6,345 nucleotides of DNA. Source: Candidatus Woesearchaeota archaeon. Lineage in GTDB: Archaea; Nanobdellota; Nanobdellia; Woesearchaeales; GCA-2686295. A program made the position numbers and the translations under genes. This document shows positions 1 to 6,189 of this stretch, piece by piece. The stretch spans positions 1 through 6,345 of the forward strand of contig NZBB01000046.1 in NCBI GenBank assembly GCA_002686295.1, in the 5' to 3' direction. The notes under the pieces are model-generated. The model did not search any database, was not told where the DNA came from, and saw only the letters and a program-made list of their open reading frames with translations. How positions within the stretch are numbered: the first letter of the stretch is position 1; each line of letters starts with the position of its first letter.

Positions 1-1266
1 ATGCTAGCTAAACTTAGATACGAAATACTTTTTACTTTGGTTGATTCTAATCAAAATATTTTAGAGGGACATTTTAATTTTATCATTTCACTTGCTGAAC
101 AATGCTTTCTCAATGAATATGTTTTTGCGCAATCAAAAAAAGAAATTAATCATGTAAACCAGCTGACAAATAAAATTGTAAATAATAAAAAAATCAATGA
201 ATTGGAAATGGCAATCTTAGGATGTTATATTCCGTTACACACTTCAAAAAACATTACAAATAAATTATTAGATTATAAATCTAAAAATATTTTATTTAAT
301 GATTTAATTACTATGCAAATTAAAGAACCTTTAAAAGAAACAGAATTAGTAAATTCCATTAAATCTTTTAGCAAGATTTTTGATGCTGTCTCTAAAAAAG
401 TAAGAGAGCAATATGAAGAACATCCATATCCTAGATGGAGATATGCTTATAAAAATTTACCCTCTAATTTTTTATTTCAATTGAATCATGAAATAAAACC
501 AAACAAAATTGAATATAGTAATAAATTTGTTAATCCAAATGTCCTTATTGCAGGTTGTGGAACCGGAAGACATACTACTATGGCAGAGAGATATCTAAAT
601 GCGAATATACTTGGAGTTGATCTAAGTCTAGTAAGTCTTGCCTATGCCAAGAGAAAAACAGAGGAATCAGGTTTTAAAAATATAGAATTTTTGCATGCAG
701 ATATTTTGCAATTAAAGAATTTAAATAGAAAATTTGATGTTATAGAATGTGTGGGAGCTCTCCATCATATGAAAGACCCCTTAACAGGACTTAAAGTATT
801 GCTAGATTTATTAGAACCTCATGGTTTTTTAAAGTTAGGTTTATATAGCGAAATATCAAGGCAACATATAGTTAAAGCAAGAGAATTTATTAAAGAAAAA
901 AAATTTAAAAATACAATCGAAGATATTAGAAATTTTAGGGAATCAATTGTTAAAGAAAAAGATGATCAATTACTTCAGAAAATATTTAATATTAATGATT
1001 TTTATTCAATATCTATGGCAAGAGATTTAATGTTTCATGTTCAGGAACACCGTTTCACATTACCGGAAATCTCTAAAATGTTAAAAAATTTAAATTTAAA
1101 ATTCCTGAGTTTTGATGACCCATTAATAAAAAAAGAATTCTCCAAAATTTTTCCTAATGATAAAAAAAATATTTCTTTAGATAATTGGAATCAATTTGAA
1201 ATAAGCAATCCAGATACTTTTTCTAATATGTATCAATTCTGGGTAAGAAAGATAAAAAAAATATAA
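1..1266 (+). CDS. SAM-dependent methyltransferase, 5'-partial (TPR-methyltransferase family C-terminal part)
   Basis: A class I SAM-dependent methyltransferase of unknown acceptor. Seen: a glycine-rich SAM-binding motif I at residues 181-189 (VLIAGCGTG), an acidic residue ending strand 2 at D207 (GVDLS), and a motif IV-like stretch at 245-260 (FDVIECVGALHHMKDP). Before the domain lies the family signature QYEEHPYPRW (137-146); after it lies RDLMFHVQEHRFTLPEI (341-357). From memory of the family, this combination occurs in large proteins, common in marine and other Alphaproteobacteria, in which TPR repeats precede the methyltransferase. The first residues here (LRYEILFTLVD, then AEQCFLNEYVF at 32-42) match the linker of such proteins, so the ATG at base 1 is probably an internal methionine and the gene is cut by the window edge. 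It ends in TAA and converges on the leftward gene train with a 6-nt gap, so it is a separate transcription unit. The methyltransferase call is firm; the substrate is unknown. Confidence 0.9.
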   Translation: MLAKLRYEILFTLVDSNQNILEGHFNFIISLAEQCFLNEYVFAQSKKEINHVNQLTNKIVNNKKINELEMAILGCYIPLHTSKNITNKLLDYKSKNILFNDLITMQIKEPLKETELVNSIKSFSKIFDAVSKKVREQYEEHPYPRWRYAYKNLPSNFLFQLNHEIKPNKIEYSNKFVNPNVLIAGCGTGRHTTMAERYLNANILGVDLSLVSLAYAKRKTEESGFKNIEFLHADILQLKNLNRKFDVIECVGALHHMKDPLTGLKVLLDLLEPHGFLKLGLYSEISRQHIVKAREFIKEKKFKNTIEDIRNFRESIVKEKDDQLLQKIFNINDFYSISMARDLMFHVQEHRFTLPEISKMLKNLNLKFLSFDDPLIKKEFSKIFPNDKKNISLDNWNQFEISNPDTFSNMYQFWVRKIKKI

Positions 1267-1288
1267 AAAAAATTAAACGCTTTTTAAT
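1265..1288 (-). terminator. possible weak intrinsic terminator of the leftward operon
   Basis: Read on the minus strand, ATTAAA-AAGCG-TTTAAT (1288-1272) can form a 6-bp stem with a 5-nt loop, followed directly by a T-run to 1265 and further T-rich sequence beyond. It overlaps the last codons and stop of the B12-type radical SAM gene. The stem is all A-T, so it would be weak. On the plus strand no T-tract follows it, so it would not serve the methyltransferase. This is a visual call only; such stems arise by chance in AT-rich DNA. Confidence 0.35.
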
Positions 1289-2853
1289 GTTCGCTGTATT
1301 GAAGTTTTGGGTATAATCAATGCTGGGTCGACAGGACCTTTTTTATACTTTTCATATAAAGTATAAATCTCATCATTGTCAGCATATCTCCTTGAAGTAT
1401 CATTTTTTAAAAATTTTTCTGGAATTTCTTTTTTACCCGTAACATAATCATGAAAATCATAAAAAAGTTCTATAATCCTTTCTTTGGACATGCAGGGATT
1501 GACCATCACAGGTTCTCTTCTTATTGTAATATTTGCTGTACACATACCCTCGAACCCCGGCTTATCATGAACTTCGATTAACCCCATTTCGTAAGCAATG
1601 TTATGAATTACAGTACCCATATAAGGAGCCATAAAAGACACATCGAAAGAAGTTAAATCTTTATTCAATTTGTAAATAGCTTTGTTTAGTTTAACGGTCT
1701 CAAAAAAATCTTCCTCATATTCTCCAGGAATTCCGATCATGCTGTTCGAAGTAGATCTTATTCCGTATTTCGCCATTAATGTAAATTTTTCCATGTAAAA
1801 ATCATTATTCATTTTACCTTTTAATAACAAATGTTGTCTAACCCAATCGCTTCCTGTTTCCATTCCAATACCGATGCCAACGCATCCACTTTCTTTTAAT
1901 TGGGGGAGGTTATGTTCATTAACTGTTTCAATGCATGTATTCATCCAATAAGGAACTTTAATTTCATTTTTCCATCTTTCAAAAAGTTCGTCAAGCTCTT
2001 TGGGTTGTCGTGCCAAAAAATTATCGTCCGTAAATTGAATTAGACCAAAATTTTTTTCTTTATGTGCAGCGCTCACTTCTTTAATAATTCTGTCTACTGA
2101 TTTATTTCTTCTAACTAAACCAGCTTCTGATTGAAAAAGTTGAAATGCACGGTTAATACAGTAATGACACTTGTGCATACATCCTCTTGATGTTTCAAAA
2201 AAACCTGTAGTATACAACTTGCCTTCATAGGGTTTCTGGAAATGCTTTGCGTCCCAAAAATCTAGACGTTGATCCGGGATTTCGTCCATGTCCAGATATT
2301 TTGCAAGTGGATTTTTTATTACTTTACCTTTATCTTTATGCCAAAGATTAGGAACCTGATTTAAATGGCTTCTGGTTTCTAGGCTTTTTAATAACTCTTT
2401 AAAAGCGACTTCAGACTCACCCTCAATAACATAATCTATATTTGGGTTTTTTATAATAACTTGTGGAACAATAGTTGGCATACTGCCACCCGCAACTGTT
2501 AACACATTAAAGTGTTCTTTTGCTAGACCTAAAAGTTTATCGCAATATTGGTAACTGTCTTCTAATATAGTTGTTCCGATTATATCTGGTGAAAATTCCT
2601 CTATAAACTTCAGCCAATTTGACTCTATCTCGTTTTTTGACTGTTTATTAAAAAAATGATCTAATGGTACAGGTTTAACTATACCTGCCGCTTCTCTAAT
2701 TTTATTATCTACGTTTTCGCCAACATTCATAAATGTTGTATCAAATAATTTAACCTCATGTCCTTCATTGGCACAAACTGTCATAACAAGAGTCAGGCCA
2801 ACAGGACATCTGAAATATCCTTCGTGGTTTGGGTAAAGAAATAAAATTTTCAT
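1273..2853 (-). CDS. B12-binding-domain radical SAM enzyme
   Basis: A cobalamin-binding-type radical SAM enzyme of 526 residues. The N-terminal Rossmann-like region (about 1-160) shows features of the B12-binding domain of this superfamily: MKILFLYPN at the start, AGGSMPT at 121-127 and YVIEGESEVAFKELL at 141-155. It lacks a canonical DxHxxG cobalamin-ligand motif, which is common in radical SAM relatives. The radical SAM core follows, with the [4Fe-4S] ligands C225, C229 and C232 (SRGCMHKCHYC), the FTDDNF strand at 274-279, GMETGSD at 330-336 and MIGIPGEYEEDFFETV at 372-387. About 100 C-terminal residues are not recognised. The family performs methylation at unactivated carbons, ring contraction or C-C bond chemistry; the substrate cannot be read from sequence. 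Its place at the end of a glycan-type train suggests a sugar or lipid-linked substrate (inference). The ATG start gives a family-like N-terminus, with only a weak GAG 9 nt upstream. The 104-nt upstream gap leaves room for its own promoter. Confidence 0.93.
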   Translation of the reverse strand: MKILFLYPNHEGYFRCPVGLTLVMTVCANEGHEVKLFDTTFMNVGENVDNKIREAAGIVKPVPLDHFFNKQSKNEIESNWLKFIEEFSPDIIGTTILEDSYQYCDKLLGLAKEHFNVLTVAGGSMPTIVPQVIIKNPNIDYVIEGESEVAFKELLKSLETRSHLNQVPNLWHKDKGKVIKNPLAKYLDMDEIPDQRLDFWDAKHFQKPYEGKLYTTGFFETSRGCMHKCHYCINRAFQLFQSEAGLVRRNKSVDRIIKEVSAAHKEKNFGLIQFTDDNFLARQPKELDELFERWKNEIKVPYWMNTCIETVNEHNLPQLKESGCVGIGIGMETGSDWVRQHLLLKGKMNNDFYMEKFTLMAKYGIRSTSNSMIGIPGEYEEDFFETVKLNKAIYKLNKDLTSFDVSFMAPYMGTVIHNIAYEMGLIEVHDKPGFEGMCTANITIRREPVMVNPCMSKERIIELFYDFHDYVTGKKEIPEKFLKNDTSRRYADNDEIYTLYEKYKKGPVDPALIIPKTSIQRTLKSV

Positions 2854-2859
2854 TTATAA

Positions 2860-2878
2860 AATCTCATTAAATTAGATT
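2860..2878. repeat. imperfect 19-nt dyad in the leader of the B12 radical SAM gene
   Basis: On the minus strand, AATCTAATTTAATGAGATT is an inverted repeat with 8 of 9 base pairs matching around a central T. It sits 6-24 nt upstream of the ATG at 2853 and covers the weak GAG ribosome-binding candidate. It could be an operator or a short leader structure that hides the start, or a chance dyad in AT-rich sequence. No known regulator motif is recognised. Confidence 0.25.
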
Positions 2879-2931
2879 AAAAAAAATATAACATTTAAAC
2901 AACAAAATCAACCAATGATATTTTTTAACAA

Positions 2932-2945
2932 TTATTAATTAATAA
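2932..2945. repeat. perfect 14-nt AT palindrome in the 104-nt intergenic gap
   Basis: TTATTAATTAATAA is a perfect palindrome 12-25 nt past the stop of the 355-residue gene, in the only gap of the train over 50 nt. It is all A-T and lacks a following T-run, so it does not read as a terminator. It might be a regulator site or chance. No convincing -35/-10 pair was identified in the rest of the gap (2854-2957), although TATATT occurs on the minus strand. Confidence 0.25.
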
Positions 2946-2957
2946 CCTAATTTACTC

Positions 2958-4025
2958 TCAGTTAAATAAAACTTTTTCTATTCTTTCGATTAATTTTTCA
3001 TGATTTTGCAATTGTCCCATATATCCATGAATATTGATATGGGGCAATTTAGAAAGTTGAAAACCATAATAAAAATTTATTAATGCAGATTCAAAGTGGT
3101 TTTTTGATCGAGTTATATCAGGTAAAAATTTATACATGCTGAAAAAAAGTTGCCAATAATTCATTTTTTTTGGTGAATGTTCTATATAAAAATCCCAACC
3201 ATATACATTAATTTTTTCTGCAACATGTGATAAGGCACATAGGGCTGGCAAAAAAGAACCTGATGGGGGCCACAATCCTTCTAGTTCTAATGGAGGTCGG
3301 TAAATTTTTTCAGCCAACGATATATGTTTACAAGAATCATTATCGAAAAGGTCAAGAAATGTTGATTTCTCCGAATCTTCATTACGTGGTAAATAATTTC
3401 CATCCTTATCTGTTATATATACTGCAATACCACATATATTGTAGTTATTTTTCTTGAGCGGTTCCAAGCATGCTTGTCGGCCCAATACATAAGTTACATT
3501 TTTTTTTTTGAATTCTTCATAAGTTTGTGAATGTGTTTTATCATTATTATACCAATATTTTTTTCCTTTTTTCCAATAAATATCTAAAAAATCTTTACTA
3601 AACCCTTCTTCCCAATTTTTTGGATGTTTATATATTACTTTTCCATTCTCATTAATTTGTAGCGGCGTCCAAAAAGTCACAAGAAATATTGGTCCATCCA
3701 TTTGTTTTAAATTATTTAAATCAAAACTTGGACCAACACCAATAACATTGATTTCTTTCATAACAGATATTTTACTACTTTTAGATTTAATCAACTCATA
3801 AGGTATGATGGGCTTTAAATTTTTAGAAAATCTATTTTTTTTATTGGGAAGTAGTCCTCTAGTTGAAAATCTGTATGTTTGCCCAGGCCAAATGTGAAAC
3901 AATACCATCATCATAAATACGTCTTTTAACCTAGATAGTATAAGTAACAGATCCTTAAGCCTTCTAAGAAAAGCCCAAAGTGTCGGAAAGCTTTTAACGA
4001 TGTTTTTTAAACTATTATAAAGCAT
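2958..4025 (-). CDS. cryptic protein, possible sialyltransferase-like (GT42/DUF115-type) transferase
   Basis: A 355-residue protein not confidently recognised. Seen: residues 1-50 are hydrophobic and basic, with a possible membrane-contacting stretch at 36-46 (VFMMMVLFHIW). A Rossmann-type entry follows at 92-100 (INVIGVGPS), then a central segment rich in W, Y and K (130-180), then WPPSGSFLPALCALSHV at 252-268, INVYGWDFYIE at 272-282 and SKNHFESALINF at 307-318. The order GxGPS, then P-SG before a small-residue helix, then the G-DFY strand, then SKN, resembles from memory the bacterial CstII-type sialyltransferases (GT42) and DUF115-like proteins. Against this, the Asn usual in GNGPS is Val here, and the position before SKN is Arg where CstII-like enzymes have His; a His lies just after it (H310). 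The neighbouring NeuA-like gene supports a CMP-sugar transferase role, but this is inference. The ATG start is the only good one: the frame closes upstream at 4079-4077. Stop is TGA. An A11 run lies in codons 173-176. Confidence 0.85.
   Translation of the reverse strand: MLYNSLKNIVKSFPTLWAFLRRLKDLLLILSRLKDVFMMMVLFHIWPGQTYRFSTRGLLPNKKNRFSKNLKPIIPYELIKSKSSKISVMKEINVIGVGPSFDLNNLKQMDGPIFLVTFWTPLQINENGKVIYKHPKNWEEGFSKDFLDIYWKKGKKYWYNNDKTHSQTYEEFKKKNVTYVLGRQACLEPLKKNNYNICGIAVYITDKDGNYLPRNEDSEKSTFLDLFDNDSCKHISLAEKIYRPPLELEGLWPPSGSFLPALCALSHVAEKINVYGWDFYIEHSPKKMNYWQLFFSMYKFLPDITRSKNHFESALINFYYGFQLSKLPHINIHGYMGQLQNHEKLIERIEKVLFN
3499..3509 (-). repeat. A11 homopolymer inside the 355-residue gene
   Basis: Eleven consecutive A on the coding strand (T on the plus strand) encode K173-K175 and the start of N176. 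It is the longest single-base run noticed in the window and lies mid-gene, so a one-base slip would break the frame. It could allow on/off variation by slippage or could be a sequencing-error hotspot. The gene is in frame as given. Confidence 0.5.
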
Positions 4026-4066
4026 TAATATTTTTTCTGAATAAGCAAAAAAACAAGCTTGTGGTT

Positions 4067-4086
4067 TTAATCTACGTTAATCTACT
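4067..4086. repeat. 10-bp tandem duplication across the aminotransferase stop codon
   Basis: TTAATCTACG (4067-4076) is followed at once by TTAATCTACT (4077-4086), identical in 9 of 10 positions. On the minus strand the first copy encodes the C-terminal residues SRL of the aminotransferase, and the second copy supplies its TAG stop in the shifted frame. The pattern fits a recent slippage duplication. Confidence 0.6.
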
Positions 4087-5400
4087 AAAACCCATCTGTT
4101 TAATTGGTCCTTCTAATTTTTCCTCTAAAACTTCTTCGCGCAAATATTTTGAAATTTGATAAAATATTTCATGACAAGCATCTTCATAAATTTTTAAATA
4201 ATTTTCTTCATGACACAAGTTGGAATAACATCTGTCGGATGCTAGAATTCCTCTCTTTAACATCTCTTGTATAAAGAAAGTTATAATCAACGGCCATTGA
4301 TTATTTTTAATTTCAAAAGTGGATAAGGGCAAAATACCTTGAATATTTATTTTTAAATTTGCATTTTGGGCAGCCTTTTGCCAAATTTGTCTAATTCTAA
4401 CCCCTTTTTCTTTTAAAATTTCACCTAGTTTTAATTTTTTGTGTTTTTCAATAAAAGCTAAAGCACATGCCGGTCCTAATCTCTCTGTCCAATTAACACT
4501 GCTAATAAATGTTTTGGTACTAAACTCCATTACTGATTTTTTACCGATTAATGCAGAAATTGGTATACCGTTGGCCATGGTTTTACCGAATGTCGCCATG
4601 TCCGGATTCACACCTAACTCTTTGTGAATACCAGAAGTATCATTTCTCCATGCAGAAGTTATTTCATCAAAAATTAATACGCAATTATTTTCAGTTGCTA
4701 TTTTTCTAATTTCCTTCAGAAATTTACTTGAAGCCAAAGTATTTCTTGCTGGTTCTAAAATAATGGCCGCACAATTTTTTGCATTTGGTTTCACTATATT
4801 TTTAATATCCTCATCATTATTAAATTTGAAAGGAATCATCGTGTCTCTTAATGCTTTGGGAACGCCTAAAGGTTTTAGTCCGGGTAATAAATGGTCGTTA
4901 AGTTTATCATTAGAAGTTAGATTCGTAGATAAATACCAGTCATGCCAACCATGATAACCACAAAACAGTATTTTATCTCGACCTGTAGCAGCTCTAGCCA
5001 GTCTAACAGCCACAGCCATCATTTCTCCACCAGTTCGCGCAAACTTTACTTGCTCCGCCCATGGATGTATCTCTAATAAAGTTTCTGCCAACTCAATTTC
5101 TTCAGGCGGATTTAGAGTTGTAAGAGACCCATAACCGATTATTTTTTTGGCTACTTCATTTATATCATTGTCCGAATATCCTAATACACAACATCCAACA
5201 CCAACCATTGTAAAATCTAAATATTTTTTACCTTCTAAATCCCATACGTTAACTCCTTTTGCTCGAGAGTAATATGTTGGCCAATTACCACCTGGTAAAT
5301 ACATTTCGGGCTTTTTGCCATGCAAGCCGCTTAGACCAGGTATTATGCTCCGTGCATAATCTTGTAATTGTTTTTTATTATTTTTAAATTTTTTAAACAA
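4072..5400 (-). CDS. class III PLP aminotransferase (glutamate-1-semialdehyde aminomutase-like)
   Basis: A fold-type I, class III PLP enzyme of 442 residues, close in length to HemL-like proteins. Seen: ARTGGEMMAVAVRLARAATG at 121-140 (cofactor phosphate-binding region), GYHGWHDWY at 148-156 (ring-stacking region), FDEITSAWR at 244-252 with D245 as the expected pyridine-nitrogen partner, and FGKTMANGIPISALIG at 271-286 with K273 as the expected Schiff-base lysine. SVNWTERLGPACALA at 301-315 follows. True HemL enzymes carry a glycine-rich G-G-LP-GA-GG loop after the lysine; here it is MANGIPISALIG, so this is more likely an aminotransferase for a sugar or keto acid than the tetrapyrrole enzyme. 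Its place just after a NeuA-like gene supports a role in making an amino sugar precursor (inference). The start is TTG, chosen because the N-terminus is family-like, the next in-frame Met is at residue 33, and an AAGG lies 9 nt upstream. Stop is TAG, inside a tandem repeat. Confidence 0.94.
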   Translation of the reverse strand: MFKKFKNNKKQLQDYARSIIPGLSGLHGKKPEMYLPGGNWPTYYSRAKGVNVWDLEGKKYLDFTMVGVGCCVLGYSDNDINEVAKKIIGYGSLTTLNPPEEIELAETLLEIHPWAEQVKFARTGGEMMAVAVRLARAATGRDKILFCGYHGWHDWYLSTNLTSNDKLNDHLLPGLKPLGVPKALRDTMIPFKFNNDEDIKNIVKPNAKNCAAIILEPARNTLASSKFLKEIRKIATENNCVLIFDEITSAWRNDTSGIHKELGVNPDMATFGKTMANGIPISALIGKKSVMEFSTKTFISSVNWTERLGPACALAFIEKHKKLKLGEILKEKGVRIRQIWQKAAQNANLKINIQGILPLSTFEIKNNQWPLIITFFIQEMLKRGILASDRCYSNLCHEENYLKIYEDACHEIFYQISKYLREEVLEEKLEGPIKQMGFSRLT

Positions 5401-5414
5401 ATTGTTATACCTTA
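5401..5414 (-). promoter_or_regulatory. ribosome-binding site for the TTG start, overlapping the upstream stop codon
   Basis: On the minus strand the sequence reads TAAGGTATAACAAT before TTG. The AAGG (5413-5410) shares two bases with the TAA stop (5414-5412) of the cytidylyltransferase gene and is 9 nt from the TTG. This decides the non-ATG start and suggests translational coupling of the two genes. Confidence 0.6.
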
Positions 5415-6143
5415 GAATTTTTTATTATTAATTTTATACAGATATTTAGCTGCATACCTTGCAAAACTTAGATCAAATTGATCGTCTATATCAATAGTTC
5501 TTGGAATTATAAATGGAAAACATTTAGTTCCTAAATTCTTTTTTAATATATTTTTAGTTTTAAAAATATATAAATATCCATTAAAATTATAAGAACTGGG
5601 AAAACTTTGCCTAGGTTTATTTGCATCATCAATAGATAAATTTGAAAATACAGGTTTTAACTGATTATTTTTTATAAAAAACTTTTTATGAACAGGTTCA
5701 TTCATTTTATCTACAGATGTTAATGAATCATAACCTTTTAATTTTTTAAATTTTATTATTGCCCTATCTAAAATTTTTGATTCTCTGAACGGTGAAGTGG
5801 GCAGTAGATACATAATAAACTTTGGAAGTGCATTTTGAATTTGCAAAATCTTATCTAAAAATTCTAGAACCACATCATAGTTAGTTGATAAATCTCCAGA
5901 ATTTTTTTTGCTTCTAAAAAAAGGAACTTCAGCGCCAAATTTCAGAGCTTCTTGTTTAATTTTTTTTGAATCAGTCGAAACAAAAGTTCGAGATATTAAC
6001 TTGCTTTTTTTTGACACTTTGACAGCACAAGCAACTAATGAATAATTCAGTATTTTTTGTAAATTTTTCTTTTTTATAGTTTTAGAACCTGATCTTGCAG
6101 GAATCAAAGACCAAACATCGTTTCTTGTAGTAAAATTTTTCAT
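5412..6143 (-). CDS. NeuA-like CMP-sugar (acylneuraminate-type) cytidylyltransferase
   Basis: A cytoplasmic nucleotidyltransferase of 243 residues, the usual size for single-domain CMP-nonulosonate synthetases, which join a 2-keto acid sugar (neuraminate, legionaminate or pseudaminate type) to CMP from CTP. Seen: the nucleotide-binding signature IPARSGSKTIKKKN at 14-27 with R17 and K21; VSTDS at 55-59; GAEVPFFRSKKNSGD at 70-84; LLPTSPFR at 113-120; RQSFP at 178-182; NGYLYIF at 188-194; and the acidic metal-binding strand IDIDDQFDLSFA at 217-228. Residue 22 is Thr where the family commonly has Gly (SKG); the other key positions look intact. The ATG at 6143 gives a family-like start, but no clear Shine-Dalgarno sequence precedes it. 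It lies 46 nt after a radical SAM/SPASM gene and 11 nt before the aminotransferase, so it is surely in an operon. Which acid it activates cannot be told: no NeuB-like synthase is in the window. Confidence 0.92.
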   Translation of the reverse strand: MKNFTTRNDVWSLIPARSGSKTIKKKNLQKILNYSLVACAVKVSKKSKLISRTFVSTDSKKIKQEALKFGAEVPFFRSKKNSGDLSTNYDVVLEFLDKILQIQNALPKFIMYLLPTSPFRESKILDRAIIKFKKLKGYDSLTSVDKMNEPVHKKFFIKNNQLKPVFSNLSIDDANKPRQSFPSSYNFNGYLYIFKTKNILKKNLGTKCFPFIIPRTIDIDDQFDLSFARYAAKYLYKINNKKF

Positions 6144-6189
6144 TAATGAACTTAACTTTAAATCTAAACAAACAGTATTTATTTATATT

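Noticed and set aside
2854..2957. Possible cobalamin riboswitch before the B12-type radical SAM gene
   Set aside because: The gap is about 100 nt, nearly all A-T, with no visible B12-box-like conserved segment or multi-helix structure.
3227..3457. 76-codon plus-strand open frame opposite the 355-residue gene
   Set aside because: It lies wholly antisense to a well-supported gene, has no recognisable motif and low-complexity content; it is a shadow of the real frame.
4053..4062. ACAAGCTTGT palindrome followed by T7 on the minus strand, looking like a terminator between the aminotransferase and the 355-residue gene
   Set aside because: A perfect 10-nt palindrome leaves only a 3-bp stem with a 4-nt loop, too short to act as an intrinsic terminator, and the genes are only 46 nt apart.
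4439..4627. 62-codon plus-strand open frame opposite the aminotransferase
   Set aside because: Antisense to the conserved PLP-lysine region; its composition mirrors the real gene and it shows no independent feature.
4763..4954. 63-codon plus-strand open frame with a hydrophobic start
   Set aside because: The apparent membrane-like stretch is the antisense of a charged, AT-rich part of the aminotransferase; no start signal or family feature supports it.
4072..5400. Annotation as hemL of tetrapyrrole synthesis
   Set aside because: Active-site loop sequences differ from the HemL pattern, and the neighbours are sugar-activation and radical SAM genes rather than haem genes.
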